This document shows positions 45,919-54,699 of a stretch of DNA of 64,000 bases, in pieces. The DNA is from Haloplasma contractile SSD-17B (lineage in GTDB: Bacteria; Bacillota_I; Bacilli_A; Haloplasmatales; Haloplasmataceae), in assembly GCF_000215935.2 (NCBI RefSeq), contig NZ_AFNU02000004.1, positions 124,001-188,000 of the forward strand, read 5' to 3'. The position numbers and the translations under genes were made by a program. Position 1 is the first letter of the stretch; every line of letters begins with the position of its first letter. Under the pieces are notes generated by a model. That model was not told the DNA's origin and searched no databases. It saw only the letters and a program-made list of their open reading frames with translations.

Positions 45919-46893
45919 CTACATTAACGATTGTGCAGCTGTTAAAATTGCAGTTTTGTATGCATCATCAGCATTACATCCGCGTGATAAATCATTAACA
46001 GGGGCATTAATTCCTGCTAGAACAGGACCAACAGCTTCAAAATTTCCTAGTCGTTGTGCAATCTTGTATCCAATATTTCCTGAATTCAAATCAGGGAATA
46101 CGAATACCTTAGCCTGACCAGCAACATTTGATTCAGGGTACTTTTTCTTAGCAACCTTAGGAACGAATGCAGCATCAAATTGCATTTCTCCATCAATTTC
46201 TAGTTCAGGCGCACGTTCCTTAGCAATTGCCACTGCTTTTATAATCTTATCAGTTTCTTCTGTCTTTGCAGAACCATTTGTTGAAAAGCTAAGCAAAGAA
46301 ACTTTAGGTTCAATTCCAAACATTTCAGCTGCTTTTGCTGATTCAATTGCAAATTCAGCTAAATCTTGTGAACTAGGGTTTGGATTTATTGCACAATCCG
46401 CAAAGATATATCGTTCATCTTCTCTTTGCATAATAAAGTATCCAAATACTTTAGAAACACCAGGTTTTGTCTTAATGATTTGAAGTCCAGGTCTAACTGT
46501 ATCACCAGTTGAATGAGTAGCTCCTGAAACTAAACCATCAGCAAGACCCATGTATACTAACATTGTTCCAAAATAGTTAGCATTTAATAGTAGCTGTCTA
46601 GCTTCTTCTTCGGTTGCCTTACCTTTTCTACGTTCTACAAAAGATTCAACCATTTGGTCATACTTATCATATTTAGAAGGATCAAGAATTTCACAATCAG
46701 ATACATCAAAGTTATTCTCTGATGCTAAATTCTTAGTTTCTTCAACATTTCCGACTAGGATAACGTTTACTAATTCTTCAGCACTTAATCTTGAAGCTGC
46801 TTCAATGATTCTAAGATCATTGGCTTCAGGTAGAACAATACGTATGCTCTTACCTTTAATTTGGTTTTTAAGATTCTCAAAAAGATCTGCCAT
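45919..46893 (-). CDS. pta: Phosphate acetyltransferase
   Basis: The 324-residue protein is the short (PTA_PTB domain only) form, with RIVLPEANDLRIIEAA, VYMGLADGLVSGATHSTGDTVRPGLQII, FADCAINPNPS, SFSTNGSAK and GELQFDAAFVP-like EMQFDAAFVP. It interconverts acetyl-CoA and acetyl phosphate in overflow metabolism with AckA, which is not here. AAGGAGTGTTATCCCT precedes the ATG. Its own terminator makes it monocistronic. Confidence 0.97.
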   Translation of the reverse strand: MADLFENLKNQIKGKSIRIVLPEANDLRIIEAASRLSAEELVNVILVGNVEETKNLASENNFDVSDCEILDPSKYDKYDQMVESFVERRKGKATEEEARQLLLNANYFGTMLVYMGLADGLVSGATHSTGDTVRPGLQIIKTKPGVSKVFGYFIMQREDERYIFADCAINPNPSSQDLAEFAIESAKAAEMFGIEPKVSLLSFSTNGSAKTEETDKIIKAVAIAKERAPELEIDGEMQFDAAFVPKVAKKKYPESNVAGQAKVFVFPDLNSGNIGYKIAQRLGNFEAVGPVLAGINAPVNDLSRGCNADDAYKTAILTAAQSLM

Positions 46894-46989
46894 AGGGATA
46901 ACACTCCTTATTGATTAGTTTTTTCCATTCTTATTTTACATCGTTTAGTATGGAAATAAAAGTCATAAACAAATATTTATCATAAAAGT

Positions 46990-47017
46990 GTTATTTTTTG
47001 TCTTTATATCATATATT
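46990..47017 (+). promoter_or_regulatory. Possible sigma-E-type promoter of cwlJ-gerQ
   Basis: GTTATT and CATATATT are separated by 14 bases, resembling the mother-cell sigma-E consensus (ATATT and CATACA-T). Transcription would begin only about 15 bases before the cwlJ start, a short leader. The call rests on one weak -35 and on known mother-cell expression of cwlJ. Confidence 0.35.
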
Positions 47018-47038
47018 TTCTATTGAGAGGTGATACTT

Positions 47039-47458
47039 TTGGCGGTTATACCATATAACTGGAAAGAAGTTGAATTACTAGCACGGCTAATTAGAGCTGA
47101 GGCTGAGGGTGATGGTAAACTCGGTATGTTACTAGCTGGGAATGTCGGTGTAAACCGAGTTCGTGCTGATTGCTTAGATTTTAAAGATATACGCTCTTTA
47201 CAACAGATGATTTTTCAATCACCAGGTGGTTTTGAGGCAACACAGAAATCTTATTTCTATCAACCTGCTAGACAAATCGATATCGAATTAGCAAAACGTG
47301 TCATTAATGGTGAACGCTTCGTTCCTGCTACTCGTTCATTATGGTTTTATAATCCATTCGATGCAACTTGTCGTGCACAATGGTTTGGACAATGGAATAC
47401 AGGGCGTTATAAGAGTCATTGTTTCTACGCTCCAACGGAAGCAGAAGGATGCTATTAA
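47039..47458 (+). CDS. cwlJ: Spore cortex-lytic cell wall hydrolase CwlJ
   Basis: There are 139 residues from a TTG start that gives MAVIPYNW, matching the usual N-terminus, preceded by GAGAGGTGATAC; an in-frame GTG at 47030 overlaps that ribosome site. The hydrolase_2 domain motifs are ARLIRAEAEGDGKLGMLL, GNVGVNRVRADCLDF, and the late FKSHCFY-like YKSHCFYAP with the catalytic Glu in RAEAEG. CwlJ degrades spore cortex during germination, triggered by Ca-DPA. It is followed by gerQ 24 bases later. Confidence 0.97.
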   Translation: MAVIPYNWKEVELLARLIRAEAEGDGKLGMLLAGNVGVNRVRADCLDFKDIRSLQQMIFQSPGGFEATQKSYFYQPARQIDIELAKRVINGERFVPATRSLWFYNPFDATCRAQWFGQWNTGRYKSHCFYAPTEAEGCY

Positions 47459-47482
47459 TAATTATTAGGAGGTAACTATATT

Positions 47483-48082
47483 ATGTCTTATTATCAATAT
47501 CCTTATCAAAGTCAAACAGATTTTAATCAACCTTTTACAGGGGGTCAACAACAAATGGAACAACCCGGGGTACAACAACCACAACCGCAACAACAAATGC
47601 CTGGTCAACAACCTGGTTTTCAACCTTATTACCAACCTTCATTTCAACAATTTCCAACTCAGCAAGCACCAGCAATAGCTGCTCCACAATTTACACCACT
47701 TACTGAAACATCTTACATTGAGAACATCTTACGATTAAACAAGGGTAAAGTAGCAACTGCATATTTTAACTTTACTCCAAATGAATATGAGCCTAAAGTA
47801 TTTAGAGGTGTAATTGAGGCAGCCGGTAAAGATCATATCATCTTAAGTGATCCTGAGACTGGAATGCGTTATTTATTACTACAAATTTACTTACTGTATG
47901 TTACATTTGATGAAGAAATTGAGTACGAATATCCGTTTGCTATGGAACCTGGTTTTGGTACTCAGCAACCTGATATGGGTGTAGGGATTCCTGGGTATCA
48001 ACAACCTCAGCAATCTGAAGCTCAACCATTTACTCAATATAGAAAGAAAACGAACAAGAAACAGCAAACTAATCAACAATAA
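47483..48082 (+). CDS. gerQ: Spore coat protein GerQ
   Basis: The 199-residue protein has a Gln/Pro-rich N-terminal half (many QQ and QP pairs, to about residue 70), then the conserved GerQ domain YIENILRLNKGKVATAYFNF...FRGVIEAAGKDHIILSDPETGMRYLLLQIYLLYVTFDEEIEYEYPF, and a Gln/Lys-rich tail. GerQ is needed to place CwlJ in the spore coat and is cross-linked by the transglutaminase Tgl, which uses Gln and Lys residues. AGGAGGTAACTATATT precedes the ATG. The cwlJ-gerQ pairing resembles B. cereus group genomes. Confidence 0.96.
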   Translation: MSYYQYPYQSQTDFNQPFTGGQQQMEQPGVQQPQPQQQMPGQQPGFQPYYQPSFQQFPTQQAPAIAAPQFTPLTETSYIENILRLNKGKVATAYFNFTPNEYEPKVFRGVIEAAGKDHIILSDPETGMRYLLLQIYLLYVTFDEEIEYEYPFAMEPGFGTQQPDMGVGIPGYQQPQQSEAQPFTQYRKKTNKKQQTNQQ

Positions 48083-48123
48083 ATCATATATTAGAGATAT
48101 GATTAATGCATAATTTATAATTA

Positions 48124-48162
48124 AAATAAGTAGAAGGAATTTACTCCTTCTACTTATTTTAT
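48124..48162. terminator. Bidirectional terminator between gerQ and ung
   Basis: AAATAAGTAGAAGGA pairs with TCCTTCTACTTATTT around a 5-base loop. The minus-strand side overlaps the last codons of ung. Confidence 0.85.
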
Positions 48163-48825
48163 TTCCCAATCGATGGGATCTTGATTATGCTTTATTAAAA
48201 AATTATTTACCGTAGTAAATGGTTTACTGTTAAAAAAACCTCTATAAGCAGATAAGGGGCTAGGATGAGGTGAATGAATACTTAGGTGATTTTTATTCGT
48301 TACAAGTACATTCTTTTTCTGAGCTTGTTTTCCCCATAATACAAAGACAATTGGGTCACTTTTTTTATTCAATTCTGATATGACTTGATTCGTAAATAAT
48401 TCCCATCCAATTTCTCTATGTGAGCCCGGTAAATTTTGTTTTACCGTTAGAAACGTATTTAATAATAACACACCTTGTTTAGCCCAACAATTTAAATCTC
48501 CATGAGTTGGAGTTTTAATATTTAAGTCATTTTCTAATTCTTTATAGATATTTTTAAGTGATTTAGGTATATCTACCTCTTTCGATACGGAAAAACTAAG
48601 ACCATTAGCCTGATTTGGTTGGTGATAAGGATCTTGTCCTAAAATCACTACTTTAGTGTCATTAAATGAACATAATTCAAACGCTTTATAAATATGTTCC
48701 TGTAGAGGATAAATCGTATGAAGGCGATATTCATTTTTTAGTTTATGTTGTAACTCTATAAAATATGGCTTCGTAAACTCATCTTTGAGTATGGAGTACC
48801 AATCATTTTTAGGAAAGTACTGCAT
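48154..48825 (-). CDS. ung: Uracil-DNA glycosylase
   Basis: The 223-residue family 1 UDG has the water-activating motif VVILGQDPYHQPNQANGLSFSV with the catalytic Asp, LLLNTFLTV, VFVLWGKQAQ, and the minor-groove loop SPHPSPLSAYRGFF. It removes uracil from DNA at the start of base excision repair. The ATG is preceded by TTAGGGGGGATAAA. No partner genes adjoin it. Confidence 0.98.
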   Translation of the reverse strand: MQYFPKNDWYSILKDEFTKPYFIELQHKLKNEYRLHTIYPLQEHIYKAFELCSFNDTKVVILGQDPYHQPNQANGLSFSVSKEVDIPKSLKNIYKELENDLNIKTPTHGDLNCWAKQGVLLLNTFLTVKQNLPGSHREIGWELFTNQVISELNKKSDPIVFVLWGKQAQKKNVLVTNKNHLSIHSPHPSPLSAYRGFFNSKPFTTVNNFLIKHNQDPIDWEIK

Positions 48826-48865
48826 TTTATCCCCCCTAAATAAAATTTCTGTTCACTTATTTTTA

Positions 48866-49435
48866 CTATACCTCGTTTAATTCTTCTAGTTCATCGGTTC
48901 TATAGTTCTTAGTTACCGTCTTAAATACTTCACCTTTATTTAAATAGGTTGTTAGTGTTGTAACCATAAATCCAACAAATATACCAGTACCTATTCCTAG
49001 AGGAATCAAATATATAAGGTACGCTATAATTCCTTTTCCGTAAATTAAGGTAACAACTAGTATTTGACCAATGTTATGAAATATACTTCCTGTTACACTG
49101 ATTCCAATAAGACTTAAATACTTTCTTGCAATTTTTAATAAAAGGTACATAACAAAAAAACTTAAGAGTGTCCCTGAAAGCCCAATTATAAATGCCATAA
49201 ATGAACCAGCATATAATCCACCTATTACAGATTTTAGAATAACTAGTAATAATGCATCTTTAAATTTCAAATAATATAAACCGGTTAGAATAACAATGTT
49301 GGCAAGTCCTAATTTGTATCCAGCCGGAGTAACGGTTAATATTTGGATCATCTTATCAAAATAACCTAGTACAATACTTAATGCTACTAGCATTGAAATA
49401 AAAACTAATTTCTCTACTATATGTTTATGTCCCAT
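48866..49435 (-). CDS. Gx transporter/heptaprenyl diphosphate synthase component I family membrane protein
   Basis: There are 189 residues from the ATG preceded by AAAGGATGGTATAA; an ATG seven codons upstream overlaps that site. About five to six membrane segments include TPAGYKLGLANIVILTGLYYL, the family hallmark (PF07456). The name 'heptaprenyl diphosphate synthase component I' is widely used, but the hydrophobic fold resembles ECF S components ('Gx transporter'), so a small-molecule transport role is as likely. Commonly it neighbours an NusG-like domain II protein, which is absent here. Confidence 0.85.
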   Translation of the reverse strand: MGHKHIVEKLVFISMLVALSIVLGYFDKMIQILTVTPAGYKLGLANIVILTGLYYLKFKDALLLVILKSVIGGLYAGSFMAFIIGLSGTLLSFFVMYLLLKIARKYLSLIGISVTGSIFHNIGQILVVTLIYGKGIIAYLIYLIPLGIGTGIFVGFMVTTLTTYLNKGEVFKTVTKNYRTDELEELNEV

Positions 49436-49551
49436 ATTTATACCATCCTTTAGCAATAGACTAACTGATACATATTATAGCATATTTTAATTTAAAATAA
49501 TATTTGATATAATAAATTATATTACTTAATTCACATGATGGAGGTTATAGA

Positions 49552-49971
49552 ATGAAAGATTGTATTTTTTGTAAAATTATCAATAATGAGATTCCTAGTT
49601 TTAAACTGTATGAAAATGAATATATACTCGCATTTCTGGATATATCTCAGGTAACTAAAGGCCATGTTTTAATTATACCTAAAGAACATTATAAAGATAT
49701 TCATGAATTAGACGAGACTGCTGCAAAGAATATTTTTAAGAATGTTCCTGAACTAGCGACAGCTGTTAAAGAAGCATTCAATGCGTCAGGTATTAATATC
49801 GTAAATAATAATGGTGAAGCAGCAGGGCAAACTGTATTCCATTATCACGTTCATATTATCCCACGTTATAATGAAAAGGATGGCTTCCGTACTATTTTTA
49901 CTAATAATATGGATCGTTATACAAATGATGATCTAAAACAAATTGCTAATCAAATAAAAGATAAGCTTTAA
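49552..49971 (+). CDS. hit: HIT family protein
   Basis: The 139-residue protein begins CIFCKIINNEIPS and ends the core with the histidine triad HYHVHIIPRYNEKDGF, typical of Hint/Hit-type nucleotide-binding hydrolases. The cysteines of FC.. may form a zinc pair with His residues. It probably hydrolyses adenosine phosphoramidates; the in vivo role is unclear. GGAGGTTATAGA precedes the ATG. It is divergent from the Gx gene. Confidence 0.95.
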   Translation: MKDCIFCKIINNEIPSFKLYENEYILAFLDISQVTKGHVLIIPKEHYKDIHELDETAAKNIFKNVPELATAVKEAFNASGINIVNNNGEAAGQTVFHYHVHIIPRYNEKDGFRTIFTNNMDRYTNDDLKQIANQIKDKL

Positions 49972-50046
49972 TTATTGATTTAAGTTTAATGTAATAGATA
50001 GCATTGACTATAATTTATCTACGACTAATCGACTTAATAAAGTGTA

Positions 50047-50088
50047 TAAAAATCACGATCGCATTATAACACGATCGTGATTTTTTTG
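50047..50088. terminator. Bidirectional terminator between hit and pepA
   Basis: AAAAATCACGATCG pairs with CGATCGTGATTTTTTT around a 10-base loop. Confidence 0.9.
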
Positions 50089-50091
50089 TTA

Positions 50092-51525
50092 TTATTTTTC
50101 AAACAATCTACAGATGGATCTTACCATTACCCCTGTACCACCAGCAGGTCCAAGAAGATAGTCTGATTTACGATTTGATGTACCTGCTATATCTAAGTGT
50201 ATCCATGGTGTACTTCCTACAAACTCACCAATTAATGTTCCTGCAAATGCAGCGTGACCATCCCTACCAGGAGAATTATTAAAATCCGCGACATTACTTT
50301 TGCGTACTCTTTCTTTAAAATGATCTGTTATAGGCAATTGCCAAACCGGTTCATTTAACTGTTCTGTAGCTATCTTAAATTCATTTAAGAATGCATCATC
50401 ATTTGTCATTACACCTGTTAATTCGTGACCAAGTGCTACAATTACTCCACCGGTTAGTGTTGCAACATCAATAATTTTTGTTGCCCCGTTTTTATTTGCA
50501 AATGTTACAGCATCAACTAGAGTAAGTCGACCTTCAGCATCAGTATTTAATATTTCAATCGTTTTACCACTCATAGTTGTAACAACATCATCTGGTACAA
50601 CTGCTTCATTACTAATAAGGTTTTCAGTTGCAGCAACAATTAAATCCACATTTACAGGAAGTTCTTTACGTACAATTGCTTCGAATGCACCAAATACAGA
50701 AGCAGACCCTCCCATGTCTCCCTTCATTCCAGGCATCCCATCTTTAGGCTTAATTGAATAACCCCCTGAGTCATAAGTAACACCTTTTCCTACTAATGCA
50801 GTTAGTTCAGTAGATTCACTATTTCCGCGATACTTTAAGTGAATTAATTTTGCTTCATCTTTAGATCCTTGATTCACAGCTAAGAAAGCACCCATTCCTA
50901 GTGCTTCTACTTCGGTTTTAGTATAGATTTTATAGTCAATTCCTAATCTATTTGCTAAATTTTCTGCATATTTAGCCATTAATGTAGGATTCATCTTATT
51001 TCTAGGTTCATTAATTAGGTCTCTTGCATGGTTAGTTGATTCAAAGTTAATAACACCACGTTCTATTGAATGTGAAACATCATCCTTACTTACTATAGTA
51101 TAAGAACTATTATCACTATCCTTTTGTTCCGTCTTATAATCATTAAATTTGTAGTTTACTAATCCAATCGTTTCTACCATTCGTTCAATAAGTTCAGCTC
51201 TGTTTTCGTTTAGTTTATAAAATGTATCAGCAAGTATGGTAATAGTTCCTTTTACTTGCTTTGCTACTTTAGAGAAAATTGTTTGTTGATCCTTAACGAC
51301 GTACGATTCTTTATTGCCTAAACCAACAAAAAGAATTTCATTCACTTTAAAGCCGTTATCTGGATAAAAAGCAGTCACTTCACCAAATTTGTATAGGTCC
51401 CTTTTTCTTTTTTCTAAGTTACTAAGGATTGTCTTAACTTCTTCTCTTGCTTCGTTTTCTGACACTCCTATAACTAATGTTCCTGATGTTTCTTCAAGAT
51501 TAACGTTTTTAGAATAGTTAAACAT
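50092..51525 (-). CDS. pepA: Leucyl aminopeptidase (M17 family)
   Basis: There are 477 residues from the ATG preceded by AGGGAGGTGATTAAA; the frame opens 10 codons earlier without a ribosome site. The N-terminal macro-like domain is followed by the di-zinc catalytic domain: LVGKGVTYDSGGYSIKP, MKGDMGGSASVFGAFEAI, and the signature NTDAEGRLTLVDA. It removes N-terminal amino acids from peptides in the cytosol. WHLDIAGTS and SRPAGGTGVMVR-like LGPAGGTGVMVRS close the domain. Confidence 0.96.
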   Translation of the reverse strand: MFNYSKNVNLEETSGTLVIGVSENEAREEVKTILSNLEKRKRDLYKFGEVTAFYPDNGFKVNEILFVGLGNKESYVVKDQQTIFSKVAKQVKGTITILADTFYKLNENRAELIERMVETIGLVNYKFNDYKTEQKDSDNSSYTIVSKDDVSHSIERGVINFESTNHARDLINEPRNKMNPTLMAKYAENLANRLGIDYKIYTKTEVEALGMGAFLAVNQGSKDEAKLIHLKYRGNSESTELTALVGKGVTYDSGGYSIKPKDGMPGMKGDMGGSASVFGAFEAIVRKELPVNVDLIVAATENLISNEAVVPDDVVTTMSGKTIEILNTDAEGRLTLVDAVTFANKNGATKIIDVATLTGGVIVALGHELTGVMTNDDAFLNEFKIATEQLNEPVWQLPITDHFKERVRKSNVADFNNSPGRDGHAAFAGTLIGEFVGSTPWIHLDIAGTSNRKSDYLLGPAGGTGVMVRSICRLFEK

Positions 51526-51632
51526 TTTAATCACCTCCCTTATATTATACAACATTTACCAAAGATATAAAATTAAAATAACCAATATGATTAAGTATCC
51601 TTTTAAAGCTTGTGATTAATTAATGCTTACTA

Positions 51633-51671
51633 AAAATAATAAGGTAACACCCATTATAGGTGCTACCTTAA
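51633..51671 (-). terminator. Iron alcohol dehydrogenase terminator
   Basis: On the minus strand AAGGTAGCACC pairs with GGGTGTTACCTT, followed by ATTATTTTTAG. Confidence 0.75.
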
Positions 51672-51672
51672 T

Positions 51673-52878
51673 TTAGTTACTGTATACTAATTCTTTTTCT
51701 AGTTTATACACACGTTCCATTATTTCTTTAACATCAAAACTAGCTAGTGGAATATATCGGCCAATCTTTTGTCTACCTAACAACGTCTTTTCCACAAGTT
51801 CGTCTGTCTTCCGATCTGTAATACCATAGTGTGCCAGTGATGTAGGAGCACCTAGTTTGGAAATAAATGCTTTAAACGCATTAATCCCCTCAGATACTAG
51901 CTCATCATCCGTATACTTTTTAGGTGATATATTAAAAACATTCGTTGCAAGTTTTTTAAACTTATCGTTTCGTTTCTTAGAAACATACTCCATCCATATT
52001 GGTGTTACAATAGCTAAGCCTTCTCCATGTGGAATATCATAAAGAGCCGAAAGTGCATGTTCCATTGCATGACAAGACCAATCCCCTTTATTTAATAAAC
52101 CTCTCAATAGTCCATTCCATGCTAATGTTCCACAAAGCATCATCGTTTCTCTTAGTTTATAGTTTTCTAAATCATCTACGAGTTTAGGACCGATATCAAT
52201 TATTGTTTTTAATATTGACTCTGCAAACTGATCACCTAATACTGAATCTTCCTGATCAGTGAAATACTGCTCTAAGGTGTGTGACATAATATCGACTATA
52301 CCATTAACAGTTTGATTTCTAGGGACAGTTAATGTATAAGTTGGATCGCAGATAGACACCTTCGGATATGTGGCATCTGTTTCCCAATCACCTATACCTA
52401 ACTTTAAGTTTTCTTCCCAATTTGTTATTACTGATCTAGGATTCATTTCTGTACCTGTTGCTGCAAGTGTTAAAACGGATGCAATCGGTAACCCTTCTTC
52501 TACTAATGCTTTCTTATTTAATACATCCATTATATCACCATCGTATTTGGCTCCTATAGCTATCGCTTTCGCACAGTCGATTGTACTTCCACCACCTACG
52601 GGTAAAAGTAAATCTATGTTATGTTCTTTAACCAGCTTTATTCCTTCTCTTACACTTGTAATTTTCGGATTTGGTTCGACACCTGATAATTCGATATAAT
52701 TCTTGTTATTATTTTTAAGAATAGACCTAACTTCATCATATAACCCATTCTTTTTAATACTTCCTCCACCATATACAAACAGTATGTTTTGATAATTCTT
52801 CAGCTCTTTATTTAGACTTGAAACTTGTCCTTTACCGAAATACATTTTTGTAGGATTATACCATATAAAGTTCTCCAT
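51673..52878 (-). CDS. Iron-containing alcohol dehydrogenase (butanol dehydrogenase-like)
   Basis: The 401-residue protein starts MENFIWYNPTKMYFGKGQVSSL, typical of BDH/YugJ-type enzymes. It has the nucleotide motif VGGGSTIDCAKAIA and the Fe-binding His/Asp in GIVDIMSHTLEQYF and CHAMEHALSALYDIPHGEGLAIV. It probably reduces aldehydes with NAD(P)H. ATGAGGTGATATAAG precedes the ATG. Which aldehyde is used is unknown. Confidence 0.93.
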   Translation of the reverse strand: MENFIWYNPTKMYFGKGQVSSLNKELKNYQNILFVYGGGSIKKNGLYDEVRSILKNNNKNYIELSGVEPNPKITSVREGIKLVKEHNIDLLLPVGGGSTIDCAKAIAIGAKYDGDIMDVLNKKALVEEGLPIASVLTLAATGTEMNPRSVITNWEENLKLGIGDWETDATYPKVSICDPTYTLTVPRNQTVNGIVDIMSHTLEQYFTDQEDSVLGDQFAESILKTIIDIGPKLVDDLENYKLRETMMLCGTLAWNGLLRGLLNKGDWSCHAMEHALSALYDIPHGEGLAIVTPIWMEYVSKKRNDKFKKLATNVFNISPKKYTDDELVSEGINAFKAFISKLGAPTSLAHYGITDRKTDELVEKTLLGRQKIGRYIPLASFDVKEIMERVYKLEKELVYSN

Positions 52879-52956
52879 CTTATATCACCTCATGTTTTTT
52901 AAACATTATAACATCTGTTGTAATTATTTACCATTATTACTTCTGAATTTTAATCT

Positions 52957-53161
52957 TTTCACCGTCTTAGATTTAGAAATACAGATCCTGATAATATAAT
53001 TATTAAAAAAGATAACGGTCATATAAACTTAGATCATGACATTTCATGATGCTGTATTTAGTAGTATATTAAATCAGACCGATAATAAATTATATAATTA
53101 TATTATCACTCCTGACAAAATTCAGTCAGTTGATTGGATCAATGAAATAGTTAATGTATAG
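52957..53161 (+). pseudogene. Possible gene remnant, frameshifted
   Basis: Two short frames follow each other with a +1 shift: about 52957-53049 reads ...RNTDPDNIIIKKDNGHINLDHDIS then stops, and 53036-53161 reads MTFHDAVFSSILNQTDNKL...INEIVNV then stops. Both look protein-like in composition, and a plus-strand terminator follows the second stop by about 20 bases. No family was recognised. There is no clear start. It may be the decayed C-terminus of a plus-strand gene or chance reading. The rest of the 52879-53221 gap is AT-rich and empty. Confidence 0.3.
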
Positions 53162-53180
53162 TTGTAATTGAATATACAAG

Positions 53181-53220
53181 AAGCCTCAGTTTGCATTGGT
53201 TTGCTAACTGAGGCTTTTTT
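53181..53220 (+). terminator. Plus-strand intrinsic terminator
   Basis: AAGCCTCAGTT pairs with AACTGAGGCTT, followed by TTTT. The T-run is on the plus strand, the minus strand has only TTCTTG, so the best fit is a plus-strand transcript, although the only intact neighbour ending here is the minus-strand ATPase gene. Confidence 0.75.
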
Positions 53221-53221
53221 C

Positions 53222-54313
53222 TTACTTATTATAGTCTAAAATCCGATTTATGATCTCCTCTAAGAAATCATTTATATCATCAAAGTTCATATTTGGTATG
53301 TAAAACTCTTCTAACCTGTCATGTAATTTTTTTGCTTTTATTATATATGACATAGCTTTGTCAATTAAATTATTTAATACTACTTTATCCTCTTTTAGTT
53401 CATCGTTTAACTCACTTAGTACTGTTTTGTCTAAGCATTCAGTTAAATCAATTGTATTTTTTGCCTTAAGACTGATTGGATGGAATTCATTCGATACTGT
53501 AATAAATATATTTAAATCTGGTATTAATAAATCTTCTATTTTATCTATTTCAATTGGAGAATGGTAGCATTCAACATCAAATCCGCGTATGATTGCAGAT
53601 TTCTTTAGTTCGTTCATTAATGTATAAGTATCGGTTCCTACAGAGTCTTTAATGATATAGATATCATCGTCATCCCTTGTAATACTTTCAATATAATTAA
53701 TAATACCTTTTGGTGTAATCGCAGAACCAAACAAGTGACGTTCCTTACCTGTATTTTTCTTAATCTCATATTGACTAAAAAGTTCAGTCTTTAAATAGTC
53801 AGTTTTTAAATTTAACATGCCCCTATTAAGAGCTTTTTCCTCTGTTTTCTTAATCGACTTATAGATTGGATCTGCGGCTCTTAAATAAGCATATCCTTTT
53901 TTAAAGAAGCGACTTACTTCTCTATTTGTTTTTACCAACTCATCTCTATGTTCTCTTATCCCATCTTCATTCCAGAATCGACCAAAGTTTAAAATTTCGT
54001 CAACTGCACCTGGATTAACAGGGTCAACAATATGCGGAGCAGTTCCATCTAAAAGTGCTACCTTTAATTTTGGAATAACTACACCGTCTAAAGAATCCGG
54101 GTCTGATGAACAATGATGCTTTTCAACATCATATCCTAACTCTAGGAAACGTTTCGCTATCTTTTTCATAAAGGATGACTTACCGACCCCTGGTCCCCCT
54201 TTTATAGAAAAGATGTGTATTGCCGCGTCTTGACTCAATATATGATCATAAAATGAATAAAATCCTACTGTTGTATTCCCTCCAGGAAATACATGTTTAA
54301 TTCTTGGTTCCAT
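53222..54313 (-). CDS. PRK06851-type P-loop ATPase with duplicated domain
   Basis: The 363-residue protein has two related halves. The first has a full Walker A, FSIKGGPGVGKSSFMKKIA, then RFLELGYDVEKHHCSSDPDSLDGVVIPKLKVALLDGTAPH. The second repeats the layout as YIIKDSVGTDTYTLMNELKKSA, RGFDVECYHSPIEIDKIEDLLIPDLNIFITVSNEFHP, but its P-loop has lost the GKS. Such proteins of unknown function are found in spore-forming Bacillota. GAGGATATAAATG-type ribosome site AGGAGGATATAA precedes the ATG. It lies next to the cotJ operon on the other strand. A spore role is only a guess. Confidence 0.8.
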   Translation of the reverse strand: MEPRIKHVFPGGNTTVGFYSFYDHILSQDAAIHIFSIKGGPGVGKSSFMKKIAKRFLELGYDVEKHHCSSDPDSLDGVVIPKLKVALLDGTAPHIVDPVNPGAVDEILNFGRFWNEDGIREHRDELVKTNREVSRFFKKGYAYLRAADPIYKSIKKTEEKALNRGMLNLKTDYLKTELFSQYEIKKNTGKERHLFGSAITPKGIINYIESITRDDDDIYIIKDSVGTDTYTLMNELKKSAIIRGFDVECYHSPIEIDKIEDLLIPDLNIFITVSNEFHPISLKAKNTIDLTECLDKTVLSELNDELKEDKVVLNNLIDKAMSYIIKAKKLHDRLEEFYIPNMNFDDINDFLEEIINRILDYNK

Positions 54314-54516
54314 TTATATCCTCCTATGTAAATAATCTTGTTGACTTTAGTATCTACCTCTGATACTAACACATTATTAGTATATTCATTAAGTTTAATT
54401 GGGTTAACTAATCAATTCAAATTTATAACGTTACATATATAGACTATAATCATATTTATATATTAGACATGATTAAATGTCTTTAATTTATTTTTTAAAT
54501 CCGTGGAGGTGTAACT

Positions 54517-54699
54517 ATGCAATACGAAATGAATATGAATTATCCAAATGTGAACTTTAAGTTAGCAAGAGCATACGTATTCCCACAACCATATCGAAAC
54601 TTATTTACGATTCAGGAAGCATTAAAAAAGGGAACGATTTTTAAAGACTTATATCGTCCATATAAGGTGAAAGTTGGAGGTAAGTATTATTATGAATAA
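54517..54699 (+). CDS. cotJA: Spore coat associated protein CotJA
   Basis: The 60-residue protein contains the CotJA core LARAYVFPQPYRNLFTIQEALKKGTIFKDLYRPY. It is the first gene of the cotJ operon and is needed, with CotJC, for assembly in the coat. GTGGAGGTGTAACT precedes the ATG. Its last codons overlap the start of cotJB by 8 bases. Confidence 0.96.
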   Translation: MQYEMNMNYPNVNFKLARAYVFPQPYRNLFTIQEALKKGTIFKDLYRPYKVKVGGKYYYE

